Below the pieces are notes generated by a model. It saw only the letters and a list, made by a program, of their open reading frames with translations, made no database searches and had not been told where the DNA came from. DNA of 64,000 nt from Hyphomicrobiaceae bacterium (GTDB lineage Bacteria; Pseudomonadota; Alphaproteobacteria; Rhizobiales; Methyloligellaceae), in the NCBI GenBank assembly GCA_020637815.1, contig JACKJS010000001.1, positions 620,001 through 684,000 on the forward strand, in the 5' to 3' direction. The position numbers and the translations under genes are program-made. Shown here in pieces: positions 54,444 to 64,000 of this stretch; the first letter of the stretch is position 1; each line of letters starts with the position of its first letter.

Positions 54444-55898
54444 ATGAGCTTTTCTAATCTTGGCTTAAGCCCAAAAGTCGAATCCGCCGTCATAGCGGCC
54501 GGGTTTGAGACACCAACGCCCATTCAAGCGCAAGCCATTCCGGTGGCTGTGACAGGCCGCGACGTCCTGGGGATCGCCCAGACCGGTACCGGCAAGACGG
54601 CGTCCTTCGTGCTGCCCATGCTCACGCGCCTCGAGCGCGGCCGAGCCAGGGCGCGGATGCCCCGCACGCTGATCCTGGAACCGACGCGCGAACTTGCCGC
54701 ACAGGTAGCCGATGCCTTCGAGCTTCTCGGCAAGAGCCACAGGCTCACCGTCGCCCTGCTGATCGGCGGCGTGTCCTACGACGAACAGGACAAAAAGCTG
54801 GACCGGGGCGCCGATGTCGTGATCGCGACGCCTGGACGGCTTCTGGATCATTTCGAACGCGGCAAACTGCTCCTGAACAGCATCGAGATCCTTGTCGTCG
54901 ACGAGGCCGACAGAATGCTCGACATGGGGTTCATTCCCGATATCGAGCGTATCTGCAAAGTCCTCCCCTTCACGCGGCAAACCCTCTTCTTCTCGGCGAC
55001 CATGCCGCCCGAAATTCAACGCCTCGCCGATAATTTCCTCCATACGCCCGAACGCATCGAGGTCTCCCCTCCGGCGACCGCCGCCACGACCATCGTCCAG
55101 CGCCTCAAAAAGACGTCGGACCTGCCGGCCGACAAGCGCGAGGCCTTGCGGGGTTTGATCCGGGATCACGAAATCAAGAACGCGATCATCTTCTGCAACC
55201 GCAAGAAGGATGTGGGGATCGTCTTCCGGTCGCTGCAGCGTCATGGCTTCAATGCTGGCGCCTTACACGGCGACATGGATCAGCGTCAGCGCACGGCAAC
55301 GCTCGACGCGTTCCGCAGCGGCGAGATTCCGATTTTGGTCGCGAGCGACGTCGCCGCGCGCGGGCTCGACATTCCAGAGGTGAGTCACGTCTTCAATTAC
55401 GATGTGCCGGTCCATCCGGAGGACTATGTGCACCGCATCGGCCGCACGGGCCGTGCCGGCCGCGAAGGTCATGCGGCCATGCTGGTCACGCCGAAAGACC
55501 ACAAGGCGCTGAAAGCCATCCACGCCATGTTGCGCACGGAAATTCCTTGGGTCGACGGCGCCCCCAAAGCCGAAGAGTTGGACGAGTCCGCGGCCTCCTC
55601 TCGGGAGAACGGACGCGGACGCCGCCGCGGCGGCCGCTCGCAGCGCGGAGGCCGGAAGCCGGAGAACACCACGGAGACTGCGGCACCGAAGCGCCACGAG
55701 CCGCCCGAGCCTGAAATCAAGGCGAAGTCGGAAGCCGATGCGCCGAAGCGCGCCGCCAAGCCGCCCCGAAAAGGTTCGGACGGCGGCAAGCCAGCCGCCA
55801 AAGACAAGTCCAGATCGGGCCAGCAGCGCGAAAACCAGCCCGTGGGCATGGGCGACCATGTTCCGGCCTTCATGATGCGGCCGGTGCGCGCAAGCTAG
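54444..55898 (+). CDS. rhlE: DEAD-box RNA helicase, RhlE type
   Basis: 484 aa. Q motif FSNLGLSPKVESAVIAAGFETPTPIQAQAIP, motif I AQTGTGKTASF, Ia PTRELAAQ, II VDEADRMLDMGF, III FSATMP, V VASDVAARGLDIP, VI HRIGRTGRAGREG. A tail of about 100 residues, rich in Arg/Gly/Lys/Pro (RGRRRGGRSQRGGRKP), should be disordered and bind RNA. Cold/ribosome-assembly helicase. Convergent with sufA 18 bp away. Confidence 0.94.
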   Translation: MSFSNLGLSPKVESAVIAAGFETPTPIQAQAIPVAVTGRDVLGIAQTGTGKTASFVLPMLTRLERGRARARMPRTLILEPTRELAAQVADAFELLGKSHRLTVALLIGGVSYDEQDKKLDRGADVVIATPGRLLDHFERGKLLLNSIEILVVDEADRMLDMGFIPDIERICKVLPFTRQTLFFSATMPPEIQRLADNFLHTPERIEVSPPATAATTIVQRLKKTSDLPADKREALRGLIRDHEIKNAIIFCNRKKDVGIVFRSLQRHGFNAGALHGDMDQRQRTATLDAFRSGEIPILVASDVAARGLDIPEVSHVFNYDVPVHPEDYVHRIGRTGRAGREGHAAMLVTPKDHKALKAIHAMLRTEIPWVDGAPKAEELDESAASSRENGRGRRRGGRSQRGGRKPENTTETAAPKRHEPPEPEIKAKSEADAPKRAAKPPRKGSDGGKPAAKDKSRSGQQRENQPVGMGDHVPAFMMRPVRAS

Positions 55899-55916
55899 CT
55901 TTTTCGAATTTCCGGA

Positions 55917-56309
55917 TCAGTCGGGGATATTGGCGGGCTCGGGATCGGTTTGGTCGGCCCGCGTTAGCATGACGGACTCACCACAACCACAGGCGCTCGT
56001 TTGGTTCGGGTTGTTGAACACGAACCCAGAACGCATCTTCCCGGCCTCGTAGTCCATTTCCGTACCGAGCAGGAACATGATCGCGGAAGGGTCGATGAGG
56101 ATGGTCACACCCTTGTCCTCGACGACCTCGTCATGCGGACCACGCTCCGTGGCGTATTCCATCGTGTATTCCATGCCCGCGCAGCCGCCATTCTTGATGC
56201 CGATGCGAACGCCTTCCACCGCCTTACCGGACGCGGCGGCGAGTTCGCGCAGGCGTATGGCGGCGGCTTCGGTGAGTGACATGGCTTGAGGGCGGGGGCG
56301 ATTGCTCAT
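55917..56309 (-). CDS. sufA: SufA/HesB-type Fe-S carrier
   Basis: 130 aa. The three cluster cysteines are in KNGGCAGMEYTM and the C-terminal SACGCGESV. N-terminal MSLTEAAAIRLRELAA is typical; an ATG 27 bases inside is an alternative start. Last gene of the suf operon and partner of SufBCD, receiving nascent clusters for delivery. Confidence 0.92.
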   Translation of the reverse strand: MSNRPRPQAMSLTEAAAIRLRELAAASGKAVEGVRIGIKNGGCAGMEYTMEYATERGPHDEVVEDKGVTILIDPSAIMFLLGTEMDYEAGKMRSGFVFNNPNQTSACGCGESVMLTRADQTDPEPANIPD

Positions 56310-56348
56310 GATCGAAAAATGGGACCAATTCCGTAGGGCTTCAAGGGC

Positions 56349-56852
56349 CTAGAACATGTTGAGCGCCAGCCGCGCTTCGTCGGACATGCGAGACATGTCC
56401 CAGGGCGGGTCGAAGACCAGCTTGACGTTCACCTGGCCAACGCCCGGTACTGCCGAAACCGCGTTCTCCACCCAGCCAGGCATTTCGCCCGCGACGGGAC
56501 ATCCGGGCGCCGTCAAAGTCATCTTGATATCGATGTTCCGTTCGTCGTCCACGTCGATTTGGTAGATCAAGCCAAGCTCGTAGATATCGACAGGGATTTC
56601 CGGATCGTAGACCGTCTTCAGCGCCGCGACGAGATCCGCGTGAAGCCGTTCCAGCAAGTCGGGCGGAATGGACGACGATTCCTCGTCGGCAAAGGCCGCG
56701 GGCTCGGGCGAGGCGCCCGGCTCGCCGGACTCGGGAGCCTCCGAGGCGGACTGAATATGCCCAGGAACAGACTGAGGCATACCAGGCGATATCTCGCTCG
56801 AGACCTCCGCGTCATCGGATCGTTGAGTCTTTTCAGTCATCTCGACAGCCAT
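56349..56852 (-). CDS. sufT: SufT/SufX, MIP18-family (DUF59) Fe-S assembly protein
   Basis: 167 aa. The C-terminal DUF59 domain (residues 65-165) has LVAALKTVYDPEIPVDIYELGLIYQIDVDDERNIDIKMTLTAPGCPVAGEMPGW; the DPEIPV-IYELGLIY and TAPGCP (Cys) motifs are complete. The N-terminal 60 residues are acidic, Pro-rich and probably disordered. In SUF operons this protein supports cluster maturation or delivery. Between sufS and sufA, as sufX in rhizobia. Confidence 0.92.
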   Translation of the reverse strand: MAVEMTEKTQRSDDAEVSSEISPGMPQSVPGHIQSASEAPESGEPGASPEPAAFADEESSSIPPDLLERLHADLVAALKTVYDPEIPVDIYELGLIYQIDVDDERNIDIKMTLTAPGCPVAGEMPGWVENAVSAVPGVGQVNVKLVFDPPWDMSRMSDEARLALNMF

Positions 56853-56873
56853 TCTTCAGGAACCATCTTAATC

Positions 56874-58133
56874 TCAAGCGAACATTGTCCGCACTTTGTG
56901 AAGAGCCTCCACCAGCCGGTCCACGTCCGCTTCCGTATTATACATGGCGAATGAGGCACGGCATGTCGAAGTCACGCCAAAGCGCGCCAGAAGCGGCTCG
57001 CAGCAATGCGTGCCCGCGCGGACGGCGACGCCGTAGCGATCCAATACCGTGCTCACGTCATGCGGGTGTGCGCCGTCCACCTCGAAGGAGATGATGCTCC
57101 CCTTTCCTTCCGCGCGGCCATAGATCTTGAGCCAGTTCAGTTCTCCAAGACGCTCCATGGCATAGGTGAGAACCCGATGCTCGTGCGCAGCGATATTCTC
57201 CCGGCCGACCGACTCCACGTAGTCGATCGCCGCGCCGAGCCCAATGGCCTGGACGATAGCCGGTGTACCCGCCTCGAAGCGATGCGGGGGCGTTGCGTAG
57301 GTTATTTCGTCGGTGGTGACATAGCCGATCATCTCGCCGCCGCCCTGATAAGGCCGCATCGTCTCGAGATGGGCCTTCTTGCCGTACAGCACGCCAATCC
57401 CGGTTGGCCCGTAGAGCTTGTGTCCGGTCACCGTGTAGAAGTCGCAATCGAGGTCGCGCACGTCGACGGGCAGATGCACGGCCCCTTGCGCCCCATCGAC
57501 CAACACGGGAATACCGTGCGCGCGTGCAATCTTCACAACCTCCTTCACCGGCACGATCGTACCAAGGACGTTGGACATCTGCGTCACGGCGATCATTTTC
57601 GTGCGCGGCGTGATCAGCTTCTCGAATTCGTCGAGCAGGAACGTCCCGTCGTCGGCCACCGGCGCCCATTTCAGGACCGCGCCCTGCCGCTCGCGCAGGA
57701 AATGCCACGGCACGATATTGGAGTGGTGCTCCATGATCGTGATGAGGATCTCGTCGCCCTCGCCGGTCATGGGAGCACCGAACGACGAGGCCACCAAGTT
57801 AATCGCCTCGGTTGCGTTGCGGGTGAAGACAATCTCTTCGTCGTGGGCGGCGTTCAGGAATGCCCTCACCTTCGCGCGCGCCTTCTCGAAATTGGCCGTC
57901 GCCAAGTTCGACAAATGATGAAGTCCGCGGTGGACGTTGGCGTACTCGGCCGAATAGGTGCGGGTGATCGTTTCGATGACCTGGCGCGGCTTCTGGGCCG
58001 ACGCGCCGTTGTCGAGATAGGTCAGAGGCTTGCCGTGGACCGTTTCCGACAGAATCGGAAAGTCGGCCCGGATGGCCTCAACATCGAACGATGCGCTCTG
58101 TGGTACGTCCGAAGATGGCGGCATGAGGTTCAT
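56874..58133 (-). CDS. sufS: Cysteine desulfurase SufS
   Basis: 419 aa, group II PLP desulfurase. YLDNGASAQKPRQVIET, EHHSNIVPW, VDGAQGAVHLPVDV, the PLP Lys in YTVTGHKLYGPTGIGVLYGK, GGGEMIGYVTTDE, and the catalytic Cys in RAGTHCCEPLL. Supplies persulfide sulfur to SufBCD. Overlaps no neighbour; 9 bases after the sufD stop. Confidence 0.96.
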   Translation of the reverse strand: MNLMPPSSDVPQSASFDVEAIRADFPILSETVHGKPLTYLDNGASAQKPRQVIETITRTYSAEYANVHRGLHHLSNLATANFEKARAKVRAFLNAAHDEEIVFTRNATEAINLVASSFGAPMTGEGDEILITIMEHHSNIVPWHFLRERQGAVLKWAPVADDGTFLLDEFEKLITPRTKMIAVTQMSNVLGTIVPVKEVVKIARAHGIPVLVDGAQGAVHLPVDVRDLDCDFYTVTGHKLYGPTGIGVLYGKKAHLETMRPYQGGGEMIGYVTTDEITYATPPHRFEAGTPAIVQAIGLGAAIDYVESVGRENIAAHEHRVLTYAMERLGELNWLKIYGRAEGKGSIISFEVDGAHPHDVSTVLDRYGVAVRAGTHCCEPLLARFGVTSTCRASFAMYNTEADVDRLVEALHKVRTMFA

Positions 58134-58142
58134 TTGCTGCCC

Positions 58143-59489
58143 CTATTCCGCCGGTGCGCCGAGCCAATCGGCCGAGACAGCTGCGAAAGCGTCCCCGATG
58201 GCCTCGTCGTCCAGTGCCTCGAACGTTTCACCCACGAAGGCCTGAATCAGAAGCGCGCGGGCTTGCGCCTCGGGGAGCCCACGGGCACGCAGATAGAACA
58301 ACAGATCCTCGTCGATCTGCCCCGATGTCGCGCCGTGTCCGCAAACGACATCGTCCGCATAGATCTCCAGTTCCGGCTTCGAATCGAATTCCGCCGTCTC
58401 CGACAACAGCAGCGCCTGCGACATCTGCTTGCCGTCGGTCTTCTGCGCGTCCCGCGCGACAACGATCTTGCCCTGGAACACGCCGCGCGCCTCGTCGTCC
58501 AGAACCAGCTTGAACAGCTCACGGCTCTCGCAGGCCGGCACGTCGTGCTCCACGACAAGCGTCGTGTCGCAATGCTGCTTGCCGCGCGCCAGCGTCGCGC
58601 CGGAAATATCCGTGGCGGCGTCCTTGCCAACAAAGCGTACGGACACTTGATTGCGCGCGAGCGCGGCTCCCATCGAAACCTGGAATGCATTGTAGCGCGC
58701 ATCCGCGCCGACATTGGCGACCCAGGCGTTCAGGTGAATCGTTTCAAGGGCTTCACGCTGCAGCTTGATGTGATGAATCGCGGATTTCGCGCCCAGGGAC
58801 ACCGTGGTCACCGCATTGCGCTGAACGCCGGCGCGCCCAAGCGTACCGAAGCTCTCGAGCACGGTCGCCGACGCACCGTCCTCGGTCACAAGAACGTTGC
58901 GCGTATAGACCGATCCCGGTGCATCCGCGCCGTCGAGATGGATGAGATGGATCGGCTTCTGGAGCGTCACACCTTCCGGCAGACGCAATGCCACTCCGCC
59001 CGTCATCAACGCGGTGTTCAGCGCGATCAGAACGTCGTCGCCGCAAGCAGACGCGGTGTCGAGACTCGCCATGAGCCATTCCGGCGGCGATTCCAACATC
59101 TGGGCTAGGGCCCCGAACTCGACGCCCGCATCGCGCAGTCCCTGGACATCCGAAAGTTCCGTCCGCACCGCACCGGCAACGAGAACGACGCGATAGGCCG
59201 GAAGTTGCGCGAACGCCTTGCCCAACGCCGCTTCGAACGCCGTGTCTTCGACCGGCGCATCGCTCTCGGCCAGGAGTGGCGGAATCTCGGCAATCGCCGC
59301 ACGCAGATCCGTGTATTTCCAGGCTTCGACACGCCGATGCGGCAAACCGAGACCCGCATACGTCCAGATGGCGCTCTGCCTCAGGGCGGCGACGGACGCG
59401 TCGCCCGGCAGCGCATCCACAGAGCGCTCGTAAAGATCGAGAAGCGCTTGCTCGGCTTCGCTGCGAAACTGTTGGACGGACAAGTCCAT
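58143..59489 (-). CDS. sufD: Fe-S cluster assembly protein SufD
   Basis: 448 aa. C-terminal beta-helix domain with the SufB/D signature KTDGKQMSQALLLSETAEFDSKPELEIYADDVVCGHGATSGQIDEDLLFYLRARGL, including the His of CGHGAT. Forms SufBC2D with SufB and SufC. Start at the ATG 6 bases after GGGGAG; a GTG two codons upstream is less likely. Confidence 0.95.
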   Translation of the reverse strand: MDLSVQQFRSEAEQALLDLYERSVDALPGDASVAALRQSAIWTYAGLGLPHRRVEAWKYTDLRAAIAEIPPLLAESDAPVEDTAFEAALGKAFAQLPAYRVVLVAGAVRTELSDVQGLRDAGVEFGALAQMLESPPEWLMASLDTASACGDDVLIALNTALMTGGVALRLPEGVTLQKPIHLIHLDGADAPGSVYTRNVLVTEDGASATVLESFGTLGRAGVQRNAVTTVSLGAKSAIHHIKLQREALETIHLNAWVANVGADARYNAFQVSMGAALARNQVSVRFVGKDAATDISGATLARGKQHCDTTLVVEHDVPACESRELFKLVLDDEARGVFQGKIVVARDAQKTDGKQMSQALLLSETAEFDSKPELEIYADDVVCGHGATSGQIDEDLLFYLRARGLPEAQARALLIQAFVGETFEALDDEAIGDAFAAVSADWLGAPAE

Positions 59490-59500
59490 GACCACTCCCC

Positions 59501-60256
59501 TTACGCCGCCGTGGCTTCGTCGCCGTAATCGGCGTAGCCGGACTTCTCGAGTTCCAAAGCGAGCTCCGGACCGCCGGAGCGCGCCACGCGGCCTTTCGAC
59601 AGAACATGCACCCTGTCCGGGACGATGTGATTCAGAAGCCGCTGATAATGGGTGATGACGAGCATGCAGCGCTCGGGCGAACGTAGCGCGTTCACGCCGT
59701 CGGACACGATCCGCAGCGCGTCGATGTCCAGCCCCGAATCCGTCTCGTCGAGAATGCAGAGCCCCGGCTCCAGCAACGACATTTGCAGGATCTCGTTGCG
59801 CTTCTTCTCACCGCCGGAGAAGCCGACATTCAGCGGCCGGCGGAGCATCTCCATATCGATCTTGAGGTCCTTCGCCTTCTCTTTCACGGTCCGCAGGAAG
59901 TCGGGCGTCGAGTATTCCTCTTCCCCGCGCGCCTTGCGCACCGCGTTCACGGCGCTGCGCAGAAAGGTCATCGTGGCGACGCCCGGAATCTCCATCGGGT
60001 ATTGGAAAGCCAGGAAGACGCCGGCGGCGGCGCGTTCGTCGGGCTCCATCGCGAGCAGGTCCTCCCCCTTCCATGTGACCGACCCGTCGGTGACCTCATA
60101 GTCGTCCTTGCCGGCGAGTACGTAGGACAAGGTCGACTTGCCCGAACCGTTCGGCCCCATGATGGCGTGGACCTCGCCTGCGGGGATCGTCAGATCGAGA
60201 CCGTTGAGGATCTCGCGGCCATCGACTTTGGCGTGAAGGTTTTTGATCTCAAGCAT
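59501..60256 (-). CDS. sufC: Fe-S assembly ATPase SufC
   Basis: 251 aa ABC-type ATPase. Walker A GPNGSGKSTLSYVLAG, Q-loop region AFQYPMEIPGV, signature-like GFSGGEKKRNEILQM, Walker B CILDETDSGLDIDAL, switch His in ITHYQRLL. It drives conformational change of SufBD. No membrane partner, as expected for SufC. Confidence 0.96.
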   Translation of the reverse strand: MLEIKNLHAKVDGREILNGLDLTIPAGEVHAIMGPNGSGKSTLSYVLAGKDDYEVTDGSVTWKGEDLLAMEPDERAAAGVFLAFQYPMEIPGVATMTFLRSAVNAVRKARGEEEYSTPDFLRTVKEKAKDLKIDMEMLRRPLNVGFSGGEKKRNEILQMSLLEPGLCILDETDSGLDIDALRIVSDGVNALRSPERCMLVITHYQRLLNHIVPDRVHVLSKGRVARSGGPELALELEKSGYADYGDEATAA

Positions 60257-60316
60257 AAAACCGTCTTTCTAAACTCTTGGTCGTGAATCTCTTTTCGAGC
60301 AACGCGATCTGGGCTG

Positions 60317-61789
<1,473 letters not shown>

Positions 61790-61842
61790 TGCCTTATTCC
61801 CAAATTCGTTTCGGTTCCGTGCGGACCAGCGAGCCGAGGCTG

Positions 61843-62994
61843 CTAGGCCGCTTCTCTTGCATCTTTCCGGAGGCGCTTGACCAGGCCGCCAAAGGCTCCA
61901 AGGAAGCTTTGGATATCGTGATCGCCGTTGCCGAAACCAAGGCTTAGGCGGATCGCCGCCCGCGCGGTTTCGGGCGCAGCCCCCATGGCGGCCAGCACAT
62001 GAGAGGTTTCGACCTTACCGGACGAGCACGCGCTCCCGGCACTGACCGCGACGCCAGCAAGATCGAGACCGATCACCAGCGTCTCAGCTTTGAGACCCGG
62101 CACGGCAATGGACGACGTGTTCGGCAGGCGCGGTACAGCTTTCGAAAACACGACGGCATCGCCGGCGATTGCCTGAACGCCGGCTTCGAGCTTGTCCCGA
62201 AGCCGAGCTAGCGCATCCATTTGCCGCAGTTCCCGTATCGCGAGTTCGGCTGCAGCACCGAACCCGGCAATTCCGGCCACGTTCTCCGTACCCGGACGCC
62301 GGCGCCCTTCCTGGCCGCCGCCCGTCATCAGGGGGCGAACATTGGCGCCTTCCGCCAGCACAAGCGCGCCGATCCCCTTGGGGCCGCCGATTTTATGCGC
62401 GGACACGGTCACCATATCCGCACCGAGCGAGCTCATATCGATCGGAAGGCGGCCCGCCATCTGCACCGCGTCCGTGTGGAGGATTCCACCCGTTTCGCGG
62501 ACGATGTCCGCCGCCCCTGCCACCGGCTGAAGCGCGCCGGTCTCGTTATTCGCCGCCATCAGCGAAACGAACGGGCGGGCTCCGCTCGAGCTGCCCTTCT
62601 CAATTGCGCGCGCCAGACTATCCAATTCCACCACGCCGTCTGCGCTCACCGGCACGACGGTCTTGGCGTCATCCGCGAAACGTCCGCCCGCGAGCACCGA
62701 AGGATGCTCGATCGCCGAGAAATAGACGTGCCACGTGTCCCCACCCGGCGGAGGTGCCAGCGCCAGGCCATTGGCCTCCGTGCCACCGCTCGTGAAGATC
62801 ACGTCTTCCGGGCGGGCACCGACGAGCCCCGCAACTTTGATCCGCGCCTCTTCCACGACTTGCCGTGCCGCGCGGCCTTCCGCATGCACGGACGACGGGT
62901 TGCCTTCCAGTGCCATTGCAGCAAGGACCGCCTCGCGCACTTCGGGGCGCAAGGGGCTTGTGGCATTATGGTCGAGATAGGCGCGCTGGTTCAT
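61843..62994 (-). CDS. sufS2: Cysteine desulfurase (NifS/IscS type, SufS2)
   Basis: 383 aa, group I-like desulfurase: YLDHNATSPLRPEVREAVL, FTSGGTEANGLAL, HPSVL, HTDAVQMAGRLPIDM, the PLP Lys in VSAHKIGGPKGIGALVL, catalytic Cys loop GSACSSGKVETSHVLAAMG. It opens the operon in the order S2-B-C-D-S1-X-A, the rhizobial arrangement. Start at MNQRAYLDHN; the open frame extends 66 bases upstream. Confidence 0.93.
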   Translation of the reverse strand: MNQRAYLDHNATSPLRPEVREAVLAAMALEGNPSSVHAEGRAARQVVEEARIKVAGLVGARPEDVIFTSGGTEANGLALAPPPGGDTWHVYFSAIEHPSVLAGGRFADDAKTVVPVSADGVVELDSLARAIEKGSSSGARPFVSLMAANNETGALQPVAGAADIVRETGGILHTDAVQMAGRLPIDMSSLGADMVTVSAHKIGGPKGIGALVLAEGANVRPLMTGGGQEGRRRPGTENVAGIAGFGAAAELAIRELRQMDALARLRDKLEAGVQAIAGDAVVFSKAVPRLPNTSSIAVPGLKAETLVIGLDLAGVAVSAGSACSSGKVETSHVLAAMGAAPETARAAIRLSLGFGNGDHDIQSFLGAFGGLVKRLRKDAREAA

Positions 62995-63305
62995 GCTCTT
63001 TCGAAGCGCAGGAGGCGTTTTCGGCCTCGAAGCCCCTTCCATGCCGGTTAACGCTTGCACGAGCCCCGGTGACCCATGCTAAGAAGCCCGGCCTGACAGT
63101 CGGCTCGCTCCAAGCGCCCAGCTTTATTGGAACAGCCTTGTTTGGAACAATTCTAATTCTATGGTTTGTATAGGATTCTGAGGGGGCCGAGTCAAGCGAT
63201 GCCGCTACCGTCCGCACGCGGCGGAGCCTGAAATTTCGGAAAATCGGACCCATATACGAAGAGCAGTCCTGTCTGCCAACGCGACAAGTCGAGGCCACGT
63301 CGTTT
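62995..63305. other. Divergent promoter region of suf operon and hydrolase
   Basis: 311 bases with no supported gene. The middle (about 63121-63180) is AT-rich and holds the Irr-box-like element described separately. Further right, ATTTC / GAAAA-type short repeats and a CGCGGCGG tract precede the hydrolase start. No iscR or rirA gene occurs between the two divergent genes. Confidence 0.5.
63141..63157. promoter_or_regulatory. Irr-type iron-control element (ICE box) candidate
   Basis: TTTGGAACAATTCTAAT follows the rhizobial Irr-box pattern TTTRGAA-N3-TTCTAAA (recalled from the literature) in all but the last base. The core GAA-N3-TTC is symmetrical. It lies 147 bases upstream of the sufS2 start, inside an AT-rich patch typical of a promoter. 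Irr would tie suf expression to haem/iron status. Confidence 0.6.
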
Positions 63306-63974
63306 ATGCCTGAAGTCAATATCAGCGGCCCCGCTGGCCGGATCGAAGCTCGTTACCACCATCAGCCCGCCGCCAACTCTCCCGTCGCTCTGATTCTTCA
63401 TCCCCACCCGCAATTTGGCGGCACGATGAACAATCAGGTCGTCTACCATATGTATTACGCCTTCCAGAAACGCGGCTTCTCGGTGCTGCGCTTCAATTTC
63501 CGCGGCGTCGGCCGTAGCGAAGGTCTGTTCGACAACGGCCCCGGCGAACTGGCGGACGCGGCGACCGCGCTGGACTGGCTGCAGGCTTATAATGCAGACG
63601 CTCCGACGTGCTGGATCGCCGGTGCGTCCTTCGGCTCCTGGATCGCCATGCAGCTTCTAATGCGGCGGCCGGAGATCGAGGGCTTTATCTGCGTCGCGCC
63701 CCCTGCGAACCTTTACGACTTCTCGTTCCTCGCCCCCTGCCCGTCCTCCGGACTAATGGTCAATGGCGCGAAAGACCGAGTCGTTCCACCGGATTCCGTC
63801 AAAAGCCTCGTGGAACGCTTGAAGACACAGAAGGACGCCGTTGTGGAACAGACCACGGTGCCCGACGCCAATCACTTCTTCGAGGAACGCATGGAGGGGC
63901 TCATGGAAGTGATCGACGCCTATCTCGACAAGCGCCTCGGCAAACCGAAAAAGCGGAAAGATACGGCAGCCTAG
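63306..63974 (+). CDS. Alpha/beta hydrolase (COG2945 type)
   Basis: 222 aa. Alpha/beta-hydrolase fold: VALILHPHPQFGGTMNNQVVYHMYYAFQKRGFSVLRFNFRGVGRSEG, nucleophile Ser in the elbow GASFGSW, Asp in NGAKDRVVPP, His in PDANHFFEE. The HPHP-GGTM-N-VV start is typical of this small hydrolase group, whose substrates are unknown. Divergent from the suf operon, a common neighbour in Rhizobiales. The stop is 26 bases before the window end. Confidence 0.9.
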   Translation: MPEVNISGPAGRIEARYHHQPAANSPVALILHPHPQFGGTMNNQVVYHMYYAFQKRGFSVLRFNFRGVGRSEGLFDNGPGELADAATALDWLQAYNADAPTCWIAGASFGSWIAMQLLMRRPEIEGFICVAPPANLYDFSFLAPCPSSGLMVNGAKDRVVPPDSVKSLVERLKTQKDAVVEQTTVPDANHFFEERMEGLMEVIDAYLDKRLGKPKKRKDTAA

Positions 63975-64000
63975 CAGGAGCCGGCGCAACGCCCCCGCTC

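Noticed and set aside
57006..59108. A 700-codon open frame on the plus strand opposite sufS and sufD
   Set aside because: Antisense shadow of two clear suf genes. It has no recognisable domain.

Overview
The window is GC-rich chromosomal DNA from an alphaproteobacterial methylotroph, most probably Hyphomicrobiales (Hyphomicrobium / Methyloceanibacter type; this is inference). Three things point there. It carries the archaeal-type tetrahydromethanopterin (H4MPT)/methylofuran formaldehyde-oxidation genes, a rhizobial-type suf operon (sufS2-B-C-D-S1-X-A), and a PhyR-NepR-EcfG general stress response locus together with PopZ and an ExoR-like protein. I see no phage, transposon, IS element or CRISPR array.

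Layout. 1-11.4 kb holds housekeeping genes: the start of argS, dgt, an ErpA-type Fe-S carrier, xthA, an ExoR-like Sel1 protein overlapping ilvD, valS, popZ and tolC. 11.7-13.2 kb has tRNA-Cys, a small membrane protein, tRNA-Asn and an exported msrB. 13.3-17.2 kb is the general stress response block: HWE-type histidine kinase, DUF1328 peptide, single-domain response regulator, DUF3309 peptide, phyR, and divergent nepR-ecfG with a candidate EcfG promoter. 17.2-21.0 kb has an AEC transporter, an unknown helical protein and fused pabBC.

21.15-41.1 kb is the centrepiece, a C1 island. On the minus strand it has a pterin carbinolamine dehydratase and fhcBADC. On the plus strand it has a SnoaL-like gene coupled to mptG (beta-RFAP synthase), then mtdB, an ATP-grasp gene, mch, a RimK-like gene, a CitG-like gene and fae. 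After these come a HisA-like protein, an MfnF-like protein, a fatty acid desaturase and a DUF1697 gene. A second minus-strand run holds genes for a TPR protein, MfnB, a FolB-like aldolase, an MfnE-like kinase, a dihydropteroate synthase-like protein and a DUF447 protein. Fae, MtdB, Mch and Fhc convert formaldehyde to formate. Most of the other genes plausibly build dephospho-H4MPT (pABA, RFAP, pterin branch) and methylofuran (furan branch, glutamyl ligases).

43-47.8 kb has nnr, glnB-glnA behind a candidate sigma-54 promoter, a small membrane protein and a thioredoxin-like protein. 47.9-51.4 kb is a phnDCE1E2 transporter without catabolic genes. 51.5-55.9 kb has parE, an isoprenylcysteine methyltransferase-like protein and an RhlE-type helicase. 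55.9-63.0 kb is the suf operon, with a sequence resembling the Irr iron-control element upstream. An alpha/beta hydrolase ends the window.

Start codons were moved inward from the longest open frame where a ribosome binding site, signal peptide or family start argued for it. All family assignments come from reading motifs by eye; no search was run.
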